From: Ilex aquifolium
Taxonomy: Eukaryota; Streptophyta; Magnoliopsida; Aquifoliales; Aquifoliaceae
DNA: 64,000 nucleotides
Assembly (NCBI GenBank): GCA_951799425.1
Contig: OX637393.1
Location: 7,882,244 to 7,946,243, forward strand
Reading direction: 5' to 3'
Shown: positions 1 to 12,449 of the stretch, piece after piece
Layout: each line of letters opens with the position of its first letter
How positions within the stretch are numbered: position 1 is the first letter of the stretch
Notes under the pieces: generated by a model
Seen by the model: the letters and a program-made list of their open reading frames with translations, nothing else
Databases searched by the model: none
Told to the model about the DNA's origin: nothing
Made by a program: the position numbers and the translations under genes

Positions 1-540
1 TTAGATGATTTTGGATGTTAATTTGATGAGTTGATTGTTAATTAGATGAATTTGAATATAAATTGGATAAATTGAATGTTAATTTAATGAATTGAATATT
101 AATTAGTTGAAATTGACTGTTAATTTGATAAATTTAATATTAACCAATTGAATTGGAATGTTAATTTGTTGAATTGAATGTTACTTTTTTATTAATTTGA
201 TTAATTGAATGTTAATTTGATAAATTGAATGTTAATTGAATAAAATTGGAGTTTAATTGGATGAATTGAAAGTTAATTAGATGAATTTTGATGTTATTTT
301 AATATCAATTTGATGAATTGAATGTTAATTAGATGAAATTGTATGATACTTTGATGTTTAATTTGATGAATTGAATGCTTATCGGATGATTTTGGATGTT
401 GATTTGAGAAACTAAATATTATTTGGATGAATTTGAATATTAATTGAATGAATGAAATTTTAATTTGATGTTTAATGAATTTTAATGTTACTTGAATAAA
501 TTTAATGTTAATTAAGGACAAATTTACCATAATTTTATTT
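1..540. repeat. AT-rich degenerate short-period repeat tract
   Basis: Variants of a unit resembling ATGTTAATTTGATGAATTGA recur roughly every 25-35 bases over the whole stretch. This is a decayed tandem array or low-complexity filler. The only reading frame here (minus strand, 294-551) is built from the same repeat and is rich in Ile, Lys and Phe, so I do not call it a gene. Confidence 0.6.
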
Positions 541-686
541 ACGAATATCACAGCTGATGTACATTTACCTTTAAGTTTACAATATTACTCACATACGTTG
601 TAACTTTAACCAATATAATATTAAATTTGGCCTATACTCTTATAATTTTATCTACTATTGTTGTGTAATTTAATCTTAAACTGTAG

Positions 687-1066
687 TAAATGTACACTTA
701 ATTGTTATAATTTGACCAAAGTTATTGTAAAGTCCTCCACAATGATTGTACTTAATCTATTTTTGTCGTAAATTTACCCACAATCTTTCTTACCCACAAT
801 CTTTCTAATGTAACCTTTAAATGTAGGAACTAACCTTACCATAATAGGTACTAGTAACCTTACTGTAGTTGTTGGAAATTCACCTCCATTGTAGTAAATA
901 TACACCTAGCTGTTGTAAAATTATCAAAGTTTTTGTAAATTCGTCCATAGTGATTATAAATTAACTCATTTCTGTTGTAAATTTATTCACAATCTTCATA
1001 ATATGCCCTTAAATGTGGTGATTTTATCCATAACGGTGGTAACTTTATTCTAATAGGTACTAATTC
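687..1066. repeat. Two diverged tandem copies of a ~190-bp AT-rich unit
   Basis: A first copy at about 687-894 and a second at about 895-1066 share the same order of phrases: a TAAAT-TACAC opening, a TTGTAAA segment, a CACAATCTT segment, and then AATAGGTACTA. They have diverged by substitutions and small indels. No coding signal is visible. Confidence 0.5.
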
Positions 1067-1367
1067 TCACTTTTATTTGTATGCATCAAGGACAAAATGT
1101 GTACTATCCTATATAGTACTATTTGACACATTAAATTGTCTTTTTCAACTTTTAAAAGAAAATCAGTTTCGGAGGTTACTGGATACCTCATTCGGAAGCT
1201 CAGAAAGTAAAAGCAAATATTATCTACGGTCCCAATTGTAAGGCAAGCTTATCAACAGTCCCTATTGAATTTCGTATGGTACAGAAAAATGAAATGTATG
1301 TATTGTAGTCTACTCCGTTGTTCATTAATATCCAGCATTTAAGTACTCAAATATTATAATAAAAAAA

Positions 1368-2045
1368 TTACACCTAGACTCCCTAAAGTTTGTCACTTAA
1401 TCATCTAGATCTCTTGATATTTAAAATATTACATACATATCATTTGAGGTTTGTACGCGCGTAACACATGTATCTTTGCCGTTAATGTCCATTAGTATAT
1501 CCACTATTAAATTACATTCATACCCCTAAAATTTGAAGCATGTAATATTTAAACTCCTTAAGTTTAAAATATTACATTTAGACAAAAAAATACTCAAATT
1601 AAAGTTAGAATATCAAATATTTTAAAGTTTATAACCAAAATTCGTATTCTATTATATCATTTATTGAAATAAAATCAAAAATAAAAATCGGTATAAATAT
1701 ATCAAAGAATTCAATTCAACACTCATTTGCATACAATTATATTGTCTATTAGAATAAAACTAAAAAATCAAACAAACGGTGAAACTATAATGAATACAAT
1801 ATATTCTACCTTTAATTGGGATAATTTTGTTGTTTAATAAATTTCATTAGTTCGTAACTAAAAAGAGGTCTAAGTGTACATGCCTACAAATTTTAAAGAG
1901 TCTAAGTATAATTTACTAATTGATATACTAACAAATATTGACGACAGGGGTCTAAATATTATGTGAGTACAAATCTCAGCAAATCTGTGTATAATATTTG
2001 AAGTGTCAGGAGTTCTAAGCGATTAATTGATAAACCTTAACGATT
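1368..2045. mobile_element. Inverted-repeat (foldback) element remnant
   Basis: The left edge (about 1368-1440) and right edge (about 1975-2045) are imperfect reverse complements of each other. Both contain a CTAGA(C/T)TCC / GGAGTTCTAAG pair and an AATATTACA / TGTATAATATT pair. The interior has no gene and is AT-rich. This is the shape of an old MITE, and I could not define a target duplication. Confidence 0.4.
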
Positions 2046-2382
2046 AAATTAAAAAAAAAAAAAAAACCCCACATGCTGGTTTGTGCATAAACTAGCATAT
2101 CATAAATTTGAGTTCTCACCTGCTCGCATAAAACTCGAGTTTAACTTATAGATATAATTCATTGATGATTGCATGCGGACAAGGTTTGTATACCAAATTG
2201 GGTCCAAATGGCTCGTGATTCAAATAATTTTCCGTTGCCAAGAAAAATGAATAAGCAAAAAGAAAAAAATAATAATAACAAACTCATAGTTTTTTTCGTA
2301 AATTAAAAATTCATTAAATCTATAAAAGTAATAAAGACAAGTAAACAAACACCTTATTCTACAAGGATTTATATTAATATGG

Positions 2383-3303
2383 GAAAATTTCAGCCACCCC
2401 TTCTAATTTATCATATCTTCAAGAACACCCCTCAATTTTTTAAAACTTCACTGACACCCATGTCAAATTGAAGGTGTTAATTACAATGTAATTTTATTAA
2501 ATTTTCTATGATATATTTTATGAAAAATTTTATCTACACCCCCCTCTAAATAGATAGATCAATGAGACCTCCTTTATTTTCTAAAATTTTTTACGTGTTA
2601 AAATTTGGGCCGATTAAACTTCGATTCGAGCTAGTTAAAATATATTTTTTATGTATTAAAATTTAAGTTGATTAAAAATTATATTTTTTTTGCATATTAA
2701 AATTTGAGTCGATTAAAATTCTATTCAATGCGCAAATTAAATTTTAATCAACTCGCATTAAATTTTAATCGGCCCAAAAATTGATACATTAATTGACTCA
2801 GATTTTAATACGTAAAAAATAAATTTTAATCAACTTAAATTGAATTTTAATAAATAAAAAAATATAAATTTTAATTGGGGCTAACAGCTCAAATAGCTCA
2901 AATTGGCTTTAATTTTAATACGTAAAAAAAGGATTTTTATTGGCTCAAATTATAATATGTAAAAAAAATAAAATTTAAATAAACTCGAATCAAATTTTAA
3001 CCAACTTGAATTTTAATAAGTTGAAAAAAGAATTTTAATCAGTTTGAATTTTAATATGTAGAAATATAAATTTTAATCGGTTCAAAATTTAATCAAATTT
3101 TATGTAGAAAAATTATTTGGAGTTTATGAAGGGACAATTTTGGTAATTTAGATAATTTATTTTTGTTATAAATGTTGGTTTAATGATAGAGAGTGTCAGT
3201 GATATTTAAATATAAACTAGAAAGAGTGTCAGTGATATTTTTAATAATAGGGGGTGTCTTTAAAGATATGATAAACTATAAGAGATGTAGCTGAAATTTT
3301 TTC
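2383..3303. mobile_element. ~0.92-kb terminal-inverted-repeat element, no coding capacity
   Basis: The first ~80 bases (starting GGAAAATTTCAGCCACCCC) are the reverse complement, with mismatches, of the last ~80 bases (ending GTAGCTGAAATTTTTTCC). The TIRs include the phrases ATCATATCTT-AAGA/ACACCCC and CACTGACACYC. Flanks read TATATTAAT and TATATTTTA, a weak 9-bp duplication that would fit a Mutator-type element. The interior consists of irregular repeats of a TTTTAATCRRYTCGAATTTTAAT-like phrase in both orientations. Confidence 0.6.
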
Positions 3304-3634
3304 CTATATTTTATTAATAAAATAATAGTTAAATATGTTAATCGTGTTAACTCCAAATTACGTGTATCTGGCATCAACCTGACCTACTTGTCATTCATGT
3401 GAGCAAGATGTGTCATTTCGGATTGTTGTCTAAAAATAATCAACCACAACCAATTAATTTCGTATTGGATTTGAATTGTATTATCGTATCAAAAATTATT
3501 ATCCTTACGTAATACTATGTTTATATTGGTTTTTAGTCCAATATTAATATCAGTCCGATATTACATTATCAAATAACACTATATATATAAACACGTTACA
3601 AATCAATCTCACGTAATAATTGGTATAAGAATTA

Positions 3635-3813
3635 GAAATACTTTTTTGACCCAAATATTTGACTTCTTTTATTGACCTAATTCACTATAACATTTAGATT
3701 GACTTTGAATTCCATTAAACATTAAAATTTGCTCTTTATCCAATGATTTCAATTAAACCATATCATCAAGTCAACAAATGAGATCAAATTTTTAAATATG
3801 AATAACATTACTC
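3635..3813. mobile_element. Short MULE-type MITE (~180 bp)
   Basis: The left end is GAAATACTTTTTTGACC and the right end is ATAACATTACTC. The flanks are TAAGAATTA and ATAGAATTA, an imperfect 9-bp duplication. The GAGTAATG-type terminus matches the better preserved copy at 44381-44563, which has a perfect 9-bp duplication. Non-coding. Confidence 0.45.
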
Positions 3814-3965
3814 ATAGAATTAATGTTGATTAGTAACAGGATAAAAAATGCAAGGGTAGCCATGGTTTGCAATTGGATTTAACACCTTACACCAGGGTGT
3901 TTTTCATTTCTTTTAACTTAATGTAAAACATTAATCTTCTATTCAAATATAAGATTTATATAAGA

Positions 3966-4130
3966 GTAATGCTATTTTGACTTAAAAAATTGACTTAATT
4001 TATTGACCTAATGATATGACTACATTGGAACAATCGGATCAACAACAAATTTTAATGTTTGATGTGGTACACAGTCAATCCAAAAATCATAATGAATTAA
4101 GTTAGCATATCAGATCAAATTTTTAGGTCC
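3966..4130. mobile_element. Possible truncated MITE with GAGTAATGCTATTTTGAC end
   Basis: Starts with GAGTAATGCTATTTTGAC, the terminus also seen (as variants) at 3813 reverse-complemented and at 44381. The far end shows ATCAAATTTTTAGGTCCC, but no clear matching inverted terminus, so it may be truncated. Non-coding. Confidence 0.3.
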
Positions 4131-4282
4131 CAAGGGTATGTTTGCTTTAGGTATTAGTAGAGAGAGATTGGAAAAGATAATGCTGGGCCGACTTTATCCC
4201 TCTTATACCTATGTTTGGATACACATTTTTGGCATGATATTATCACCTAAAAATAATATATACCCGAATGAATAGTATATTT

Positions 4283-5305
4283 AATAGGGTGATTTGGAAG
4301 CCGGTACAATTTTTTAGACTTATTTCAGCAAAAATACAACACAAAATCTTATTTGGGCTAAAATGCATATTTTTAAAAAATGACAATATTGTCATTCAGT
4401 AAATAGCTGATGGGTTGAAACCCTTTGTATTTCTTCCATATATTTTGGCTACAATCAAACAATGAGAGGTAAAATAGGGGCATATTTTCTCTAACAGTTT
4501 TTTTCTCTCTCTCTCTCCCTATTTTCTTTTACTCTATTTATATTAATATTACAACATCACAATTATACTAATCAGTTACATCAATCAATTACAATTGTCA
4601 TATAATACACAAAACAGTTACTCATGCGTTCTAATAAACCAAACAGTTATACAAAATAATTATACAAAATTATGACACTGGCCTAATTTGTCATTCAATT
4701 ATTTACATAAACTAAATAGTTGCACCATTTAGTATCGCGGCATCGTTACACCATCATGCCTTAACAATTGCATGAGACTGTGATTGTTACAGCCATTAAA
4801 AAAAATAGTTACACCCATTAAAAAACAGTTACACTCATTAAAAAAATAGTTACACACATTAAAAAACAGTTACACTCATTAAAAAAATAGTTACACACAT
4901 TAAAAAACAGTTACACCCATTAAAAAAAACAAAGAAATTCTCTTTTTTTTTTTTAGAAAATTCAATGTTTATTCACATATAATTTGTGGCATTCTAATCA
5001 AATCCCATTGTCATATAATCTTGTTGCCGAAGAAGAAGGGTTTTGATCATTAATGTTCCTATTTTACCTCCCATTACTATTGTTAATCTTTACATATTTG
5101 TTTCCTCAATTAACTCCCAATGATGACTGCATAATTTAAGGGAGGGTGTTTAGGTAAAAAGATTTTTAATTCATTTGAATTTTGTACCTAAACACAAAAA
5201 GTTTTATAAAAATTGTACTTAATAGAGTAAACAACTTATCCATATACTTTTGTTCAAATAAGTCTAAAAAATTGTACCCACACCTAAAAAATCCTATTTA
5301 ATATT
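4283..5305. mobile_element. ~1-kb inverted-repeat element with internal short tandem array
   Basis: The phrase GGTACAATTTTTTAGACTTATTT near 4307-4327 has its reverse complement AAATAAGTCTAAAAAATTGTACCC near 5254-5277, and homology extends outward to the ATTTAATAGG / CCTATTTAAT pair. The interior holds a tandem array at about 4795-4930 of a ~20-22-bp unit alternating CATTAAAAAAATAGTTACA and CATTAAAAAACAGTTACA. There is no gene. Confidence 0.5.
4795..4930. repeat. Tandem array of ~20-22-bp ATTAAAAAA(C/A)AGTTACAC units
   Basis: Seven or so head-to-tail copies of an ATTAAAAAA-(TAG/CAG)-TTACA-C unit, with C/T variation in the middle and a variable A run. It lies inside the inverted-repeat element at 4283-5305. 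Confidence 0.75.
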
Positions 5306-5586
5306 ACATAAAACCTCTTAAATAAATCCACCTGTTTTGTGGGTTTAAATGGTACAATTACGATGTATTTGGCCAAAAAACATTTTTATCCTAAAGTATC
5401 TTTAGGATATAAATATCATTTTTTATTTTGAGGATTTTTTAGTAATTTAATATTTATGCTATCATTCAATACTCCATCTAAACAAATTATTGAGTGAGAT
5501 AAATGTGAGGTCCACTACTTCTTAATACTTAAATCAAACGTGGAATGAAAAAGAATTATTACAGGCTGGATGGATGGGTGAGGGAT

Positions 5587-5628
5587 CCCCCCCCCCCCCC
5601 CCCCCTCTTTTACCAAAAAAAAAAAAAA
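5587..5628. repeat. C20 run followed by A14 run
   Basis: An uninterrupted run of 20 C (5587-5606), a short TCTTTTACC spacer, then 14 A. Length-variable homopolymers like this are prone to sequencing and assembly error. No function is visible. Confidence 0.8.
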
Positions 5629-5927
5629 GATGGGTAAGGTATTACTCTTTATATAATCTTATCCGTATTGATGATACAATGGACCCACGGAAGACTAACA
5701 ACTGTAAGTAAGGAGCCTTGACCGTCGATCTATAACATCATCAGAGCTAATCCTGTGGGCAACAGCTTCTTATCATCAGTTGTCCGACAAAGGGTCCACC
5801 TCCTTTTGGCAATTTAATTTGGCCATCACTTTTGCAACCGTCAATTAAATTCTATTGTGGGCCCCAAGTACCAACCTGAAGAGCATGTATAGCCGGTGAA
5901 TTACACTTTGCCCCCTGCAGAATTTCA

Positions 5928-6965
5928 GAAATCTTGGGTAGTGTTTGCTTTGTGTTTTGAAGACATTTTTTATTCTCAAAATACAAATTTTTTTGAGATG
6001 CTGTTTGGACAGCAATTTTCAAAAACAACTTTTCAAAAAAAGTGGGAATTGAGGACATCATTTAGATGTTTTCTAAGTTTTCAAGCCAAAAATAAGAAAC
6101 AATCCCACTCTTTAATGATGTCTCCCCTTCGAATCCCCTTAGCAGCAAAATTAGCCATAGTATATAGGCTGTTTTTTTTTGTTGCCTTCCTCTGTCCTTG
6201 ACTTTCTCTCTCTCCACTTTGCCTCTTAGACGAAATGAACAGACACACACAACCAGCGTCTTCTCTGGCGAAGGGTCTTCTCCGGCGATTGAAGATCATC
6301 TTCTCCGTCAATTGAGAGCTTTGGATCTAGGTTTTTTTTTAGATCTAGCTATTTTTTTAGATCCGAGTTTTATTTTTCTTAGATCTGGGTCTTCTCCGAC
6401 AATTAAAGTTCATCTTCTTCGTTGACTGAGGGCTCTCCGACGACTGAGAGCTTCATATCTATGTTTTTTTTTTTTTTTTTTTTTCAGATCTAGGTATTTT
6501 TTTAAATTTGAGTTTTATTTTTTTTAGATCTAAGTCTTCTTTGGCGAAAATATTATTTTTCGGCAACTGGGTTTATCTTTTTCGTCATGTAACAAAGGTT
6601 GTATGTTGGATCTTGGATTTTGGGTTCGTCTTCTTTGTTGTGTAATAGTTCAGTCGATGACTACTTCGACTATCAGTTCAGTCGATGATTACCAGTTCAG
6701 TCGACGTAGATTCAAATTTTGGGTTCGTCTATTCCGGCGAAGATTCAGATTTGCCTCTTTTTTTTTGCATTTTATCAAGTTTAATATATTAAAATATTTT
6801 TATATAAAACTATCAATCCAAACAGGTTTTACTATTTTCTATTTTGTAAAATTATTTTTGGAATCATCTAACCAAACAAATTCTTCGTCTCATAAATACT
6901 TTTCTAAAACTCTTATAAAAAACTATTTTCGAATATTATTTTTTGAGATGCAAACCAAACAGTTG
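5928..6965. mobile_element. Repeat element remnant sharing sequence with 53.99-54.56 kb
   Basis: The segment at about 6820-6895 (GTTTTACTATTTTCTATTTTG, then AAATTATTTTTGGAATCAT) recurs nearly word for word at about 54416-54470. The outer parts carry the phrases TGTTTGCTTTG / CAAACCAAACAGT in opposite orientation, as expected for a TIR element. Between them are direct repeats of a TTAGATCTAGGT / CTTCTCCGGCGA phrase. Reading frames at 5896-6425 and 6603-7022 are repeat-derived and are not called. Confidence 0.4.
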
Positions 6966-7035
6966 ATTTGTCCTCCACTCTCAAAATTATTCCTCTTTGC
7001 ATTTTTTGTACATTATGTTTGAATTTACATCGTAT

Positions 7036-7080
<45 letters not shown>
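7036..7080. repeat. (TC)n microsatellite
   Basis: About 20 uninterrupted CT dinucleotides. Confidence 0.9.
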
Positions 7081-7081
<1 letters not shown>

Positions 7082-8131
7082 AGTTAAAAGTGCAAAGAGA
7101 GATAGACTGTGTATAAGCTTAATGTATCTATTATCTGATATTAATGATTTTCTTAGAGTCGAGTGTGCGAGCGGAATAGTTGAGTGGATGGATGGCAGCA
7201 TGACGAAGTTAGGTTTATCATTTTTCTAATTTCTTCCCCAGCCAAGTGTGAAAGATTGCCCTTTGATTTGCCAGAAGCAGAAGAAGAATTAGTAGCAGGT
7301 TATCAAACTGAATATTCAGTTATCAAATTTGGTTTATTTTATGTTGCTTCATTGAACGAATTGAAAAATAGCAAAATAGAAATTGAGTTTAGTGGAAATT
7401 GAAATATAAAAACTGAATTTGAGTGTGCAAAAATAAAAACAAAAATGTTCATTAAACGCTCTGTGCAAATTAAGATAAAAAATTAAAATTAAACAATGCT
7501 ACCCTTTGTAAAGTGTGTTTACTAATTTTTTAAAAATTAAATCAATGTTGGTGGTTGAATTAATGGGTTCTACTGACTTCTTCTAATCACTCAATGACTA
7601 TCAATATGCCACATTATCTGGTACTACCAATTTGAAAAAAGAAAATTGGTAGACATAGCATTGTTCTTTAAAATTTGGTGTGTGGTGGGAAATAGCTCAA
7701 AGTTTGAGTGATAAATTGAGATTAAGTTTTTTAGGGAACCTTAAAAAGAAAATATTCAATACAACGATGACACCACGTCATCAATAACACATAGCATCAC
7801 CATTCAATAGAAAATACAACTAATTGATTGAATCTGTGAAATCTGAACGGATCAAATCCAATCAGATCTTACGTAGCTTTGAATTCAGGTGTCGTACCAC
7901 GGACGAACCGAAAAGAAGAGGGATAACGAACCTCCTGCCAAGAGGCAAATGTTGCTTGCTAACTCTCAGTTACTTTTTAGAAGGAAGTGCAACAGTGGTT
8001 ACTAAAATGTGTAGGATCCATTTATTTACTTGTTATGTTCTTTATGTAGTGTCACCATTTTTGAATATTTTCTCAACTTTAATATGGTGTTTGGCCAACT
8101 TGGATGGCATGGCGTCCACAACTCCCAACAA
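7081..8131. other. Non-genic stretch upstream of the Helitron
   Basis: I see no credible gene. Short frames at 7184-7402 and 7824-8141 have no recognisable domain, and the second runs across the Helitron boundary. The stretch is AT-rich host or old repeat DNA. Confidence 0.5.
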
Positions 8132-8339
8132 TCTATACTAATAAGATAGAACCCAATTTGAATCTTTTTTCACTTCAAAATTTAATTCAATTTTAATTCA
8201 TTTGGGAAAGCACAAGGACGACTAAGATTGAATCCACTTTTAATTCAAAGGCCCAAATTTCATCTCAATTCTTCCAACATAATCTAAAGGCTCAAAATGC
8301 ATCCCACACAAATTGCCAAATCTCGCCCATTTTAACCCC

Positions 8340-8371
8340 AAACACATGCCACCCACACACGCACGAAACCA

Positions 8372-8416
<45 letters not shown>

Positions 8417-8620
8417 CCATGGAGCCAGCAACACAACCCTCCTCCTCTGCTTCCTCTCTCTGTCATGGAACAAGCAGCACAACCCAACACACACTCACTC
8501 GCAAACACACACAACAGCAAACACACACGCATACACACACACAACTCACGCACAATAGACACACACACATCAAACACACGCAGAGGAGCAAACACACACA
8601 CACACAGAGCGTAACAACAT
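8340..8620. repeat. (TC)n and AC-rich low-complexity array
   Basis: A (CT)n run at about 8370-8414 is followed by an ACACAC-rich stretch up to about 8610. Reading frames exist on both strands here only because the repeat lacks stop codons. Confidence 0.85.
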
Positions 8621-8629
8621 TCAATTTGG

Positions 8630-9130
8630 GTTTTTGAATTTGGGTTAATTTGGATTTTTTAATGTTTGTGTTTAATTTGGGTGTTTTAAATTTGGATTTT
8701 TTTATATTTGGGTGTCTTTAATTTAGATGTCTTTACAATGGGTGTTTAATTTGTGTTTAATCCTGGGTACACCCCCCTCTCTCACTCTATCTCTCTCTCT
8801 TTCACAACAAACAGTCGCAAACACACACACAGACCTCACCCAAACACACAGAGCAGCACACACACACAAAACACACACACACACATCTGCACACAAATGC
8901 ACACAAACACACACTGCACAACAGCACTCAAACACACAAATATGTGTGTGATTTGAATTTGGGTTAATTTGGATTTTTGAATGTTTGTGTTTAATTTTGG
9001 TGTTTTTAATTTTACTTTTTAAAATTTTGGTGTTTAATTTGGGTGTTTTTAATTTGGATGTCATTTAATTAGGTGTTTAATTTGGGTGTCTTTTAATTGA
9101 GTTTTTAATTGGATGTTTTTTTTTTTCAGT
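8630..9130. repeat. TTTAATTTGGGTGTTTTTAATTTGGAT repeats flanking a second AC array
   Basis: The phrase TTAATTTGG(G/A)TGTTT recurs about a dozen times at 8630-8760 and 8950-9120, on both sides of a second AC-rich array (about 8815-8940). The arrangement (T/G-rich repeats, AC array, T/G-rich repeats) suggests local duplication within the Helitron. No gene. Confidence 0.6.
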
Positions 9131-11700
9131 TACGAATGTTAGGTTGTTTGTGCATATGTTGAGTTGAGAATTATTGAGTGTTCATTTTGTAGAGTAATTT
9201 ATTTTCAAATTGGGTGTTGAATATAGTTTGTGAAATTTCAATTTGATTTTTTAGTATCTTGATTTGATGAATGTTACTTTGTATGAAATATCTTGATTTG
9301 ATGAATGTTAATTAGTATGAAATAGGTTTTTATAGGGTTTTGATTTATTATAGAGATTGTATGTCAATTAGTATGAAATAGAGGCTTGCAACACACCGTC
9401 GAACCCACCCACCCCCACCCCCCCCCCCCCCAAAAAAACACACATATACACTGTTGAGATTTTCAAATAGGATTTTCACCGTTGTAGGTTTTTTGAATGT
9501 TATATTTTTAAGAATTGGATTTTCAAATTGCGATTGTAAAGTTATTATTTAATGTTATAGTTGTTAGTCGTATTTTGATTAAATGCATGTTAATTGTATG
9601 AAATTTTATAATGGGTGGGATTTGGAATTGGAAATTGGGTTTACGGTTGAATGTTAGTGTTCTTTTGATTGAAATATGTTACTTTCATGAAATGAGATGC
9701 TGAGTTTATGGTTTTTTTTTTCATTATTATTAGAGTTATTTGTGGTTTTTTTGATTGAATGTTATAGTCTTTTTTTGTTTTTTTTTTATGACATTTTATT
9801 TCTTGATGTGTGAAATGTGTTGAAGTTTGATTGAATTGTATTTTGATTGAATGTTATAGTTATAAAAATTGAATTATTTTGATAATAGTTGAAATTTCAT
9901 TGTAATTGATGTTAATTATACATAGCTTATGAAATTTACTGTGTAGCCACCACCGTTTCAACTGCACAATTATCGACCGATGGATGATGTCGTTATTTTT
10001 GGCAATGTAAGTTTATCATCTGATTAACTCTCTCTAAAAACATCTATTATTGATTTTTTTAATAACTTATTTATTTTGATTTATCTTCATTAATGTTATG
10101 ACAGATGGACGACGATCTACAAAATACCGCATGATAAGTTTTTCTTACTCATCATTTTATTACTTTTTATCTAGTCTTTTTACCCCGCTTATTTACTATT
10201 CAATATATTTTTATCTATAGGTTCGAAGACTTCGTCATAATAATGTAGGAGTGATAATTCGCAATGAGTATAAACTAAATCGTTTCCGTATACTTGAGGT
10301 AGTGTTACCTCACACCTATTTCTCATTCATTTTTTTTTTTTTTGCTTTTAAGTAGCGTTTTCTTGCACCGCATATAATAATTTTTTATAAAAGGAGAAAA
10401 AAAGGTCTGATACTTTGGCGAATGCCAAATCTAAGGGGAAAGAAAAAGCAACATCTTCTAGCCAATGAACAAAAAATAAAGTTTGCCAACTAGTATGACT
10501 TTTAATCCTATTTTTTTCTCTCAGTTTTTACAATTGATTTGGATGTTATTGAATTTAATTTTTTTTAAGTGCCGTTTTATGCAGCAACTTTACATCATTA
10601 GGACTATTTTTGTTGGTTGTTGCACAACTTCCTTAAAACAATTATACACATGCTTTTGCAATCAACTTTTATCTTTTAAACTTTACCCATTTCTTGCACT
10701 TCTTATTCTTGACCTTAGGTTCATTTTAAAAGTTTCTCATCTATTTCTTGCACTTTATATGTTGGTATATACTTATCTGTTTTTTTAATGCTCATCTTTT
10801 CTACATGAAGTATTTATTCACTTGTCCACCCTATTGTTATGATTAATTTAATTCGTCTACTGCTAATAGTTTTAATCTCATAATTTGGTTGTAGAGCAAG
10901 ATGAATGTGCAGAACGTTTGATTTGTCAACATGTTTTTGATTTGTCTCATTCAATATTACTTATTTTTTTTATCGTGTTATTTTGTGTAATCAATTGAAT
11001 TAGTGTGGAACTATGGTTGTTCATTTGAAATAGATTACCAGTTTTGTAGTTGAGAGTATTAGTTTCTTAATGTTGATGTGTTCATTAGCATGTGTAGGTG
11101 TTCAGATTTGTAGCCTTTAAGGGTGGTTATGAAATATAATTTGAAGCTTTTGTTGGGTCCCATTTTTTAAAACTCTAAATTCTCATATTTTAGATTTAGA
11201 AAAGAATAAGACTCAAATAAATAAGAATCCTTTTGTTTGAACATTCCATAATTTGAAGCATCAATCAATAGTGAAACTTCAACATTTCCCAGTATTTTGA
11301 AACATCTTTTGATCTTATTTATAACATACCTTTCAAGCTGTTAAATTCAAGATGCTATTGATCGAGTATATTACTCTAGAACATATTACTCTAGAATCTC
11401 ATATTACATTTCTTGCCACCTGTCTAGTAATTAGTAAACAATGTGTTGGATGCTTCTTGGGCTATGGTGTTTTATTTTTGCATCAAACAAAAACTTTATT
11501 ATAATTATAATATTGATAAATGGTTGGTTAAATAGTTATGTTAATGCAACACTGTTATATAATGAGAGTTCAGTAAATCGTTTGATCCGTATGGATTTTA
11601 ACATTGTAGCACTGTGATTTGGCCATTTAATGCAACACTGTTATATATACAACTTAAACGATACGATATACGTTAAATCAACAAAATAATAATTAATTTT
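9131..11700 (+). other. Helitron interior upstream of Rep; possible short exons, no recognised gene
   Basis: AT-rich. A run with a plausible donor (about 9947-10006, ending GGCAAT then GTAAGT), a run after a TGACAG acceptor (from about 10105) and another after CTATAG (from about 10222) look like short exons, but I recognise no protein in them. A C-rich run sits at 9417-9431. These could be the 5' end of the Rep/helicase transcript or a captured host fragment. Confidence 0.3.
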
Positions 11701-11732
11701 TTATGAGTTTGTAATTTAGGCACCAAACTATA

Positions 11733-12340
11733 ATGTTATATCAAAATCAACATTGCTGCAATGTGCATAGCTTGCTCCAGAAATGTGTTATGCTAGGAAA
11801 GAAAATGAGTGTTCTAAACGTCAATTGGGACAACTTGCATGTCATGAAAGAGAGCGATCAAGACATTGTGCCCCCGTTCAGCCTAGATTTTTTCCTTCTT
11901 TACCACCGAGCCGTAGTCACCGAGCATGCCTAGAACGAGAATCAAATAAAAGGTCACACCTTCAACCAATAACTTTGTCTACAAAAAATTTTCATCCTGT
12001 AATAGACAGTATAGTGACAACAAATGTTTTAGAGTCATCGTCAACCACCATAGTCCAAAATCTTAATGAAGACATCACAACAACTGTTTCACGGTAGTTG
12101 TCTGTGGCTATCATGAATCAAGAAAATCCTCCTCAAAATCTTGACGAATGCACACCAACAAATATCTCAAGGGTGTCATCTGTGACTACCATGCTCCAAG
12201 AGTTGCCTCCTCAAAACCTAGACAAAAGCACAACAACATTCTTGGAACCATTCTCCCCATGTTCCTCAGGGGCATCGTATTTGACAAAAATGTTCCAACA
12301 AATGCGTAATCTGAATGAAGGGACCAGGTGTTCGCTATAA
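11733..12340 (+). pseudogene. N-terminal part of Helitron Rep/helicase protein (decayed)
   Basis: Two overlapping frames encode an Arg/Glu-rich stretch (MCYARKENECSKRQLGQLAC, then ERERSR) and a later Glu-Arg-Glu-Ser-Asn-Lys-Arg segment at about 11.93 kb. This composition is common in the basic N-terminal region of plant Helitron proteins. It is followed by a low-conservation linker with repeats of a LPPQNLD(K/E) phrase (12118-12300). There is an in-frame stop at about 12095, and an intron-like AT-rich gap separates this part from the downstream Rep region. I infer the assignment from position and composition rather than from a catalytic motif. Cellular role of the family: DNA binding before strand nicking in the nucleus. 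Confidence 0.45.
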
Positions 12341-12449
12341 GTTTTTATTTTTTATTCTCACTCTTGCTCTCTTATTCATGTTCTTCTTTTAAGTTTGTAT
12401 TCAATTTATATGATCAAATTGTATGACATCTAAATTTTATCTGTAGTGC

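Noticed and set aside
5587..5606. C20 run as a functional i-motif or G-quadruplex
   Set aside because: A single homopolymer next to a poly(A) run is more simply a slippage tract or assembly artefact.
5896..7022. Plus- and minus-strand frames of 60-140 codons
   Set aside because: Located in a dispersed repeat with T-rich runs; no domain or codon pattern.
8240..8640. Several overlapping frames on both strands across CT and AC repeats
   Set aside because: The proteins are pure simple-sequence translations (Ser/Leu, Thr/His, Arg/Glu runs). The repeats simply lack stop codons.
10483..10788. 101-codon hydrophobic Leu/Phe-rich frame
   Set aside because: T-rich sequence gives Leu/Phe by composition; lies in the AT-rich Helitron interior without splice or homology support.
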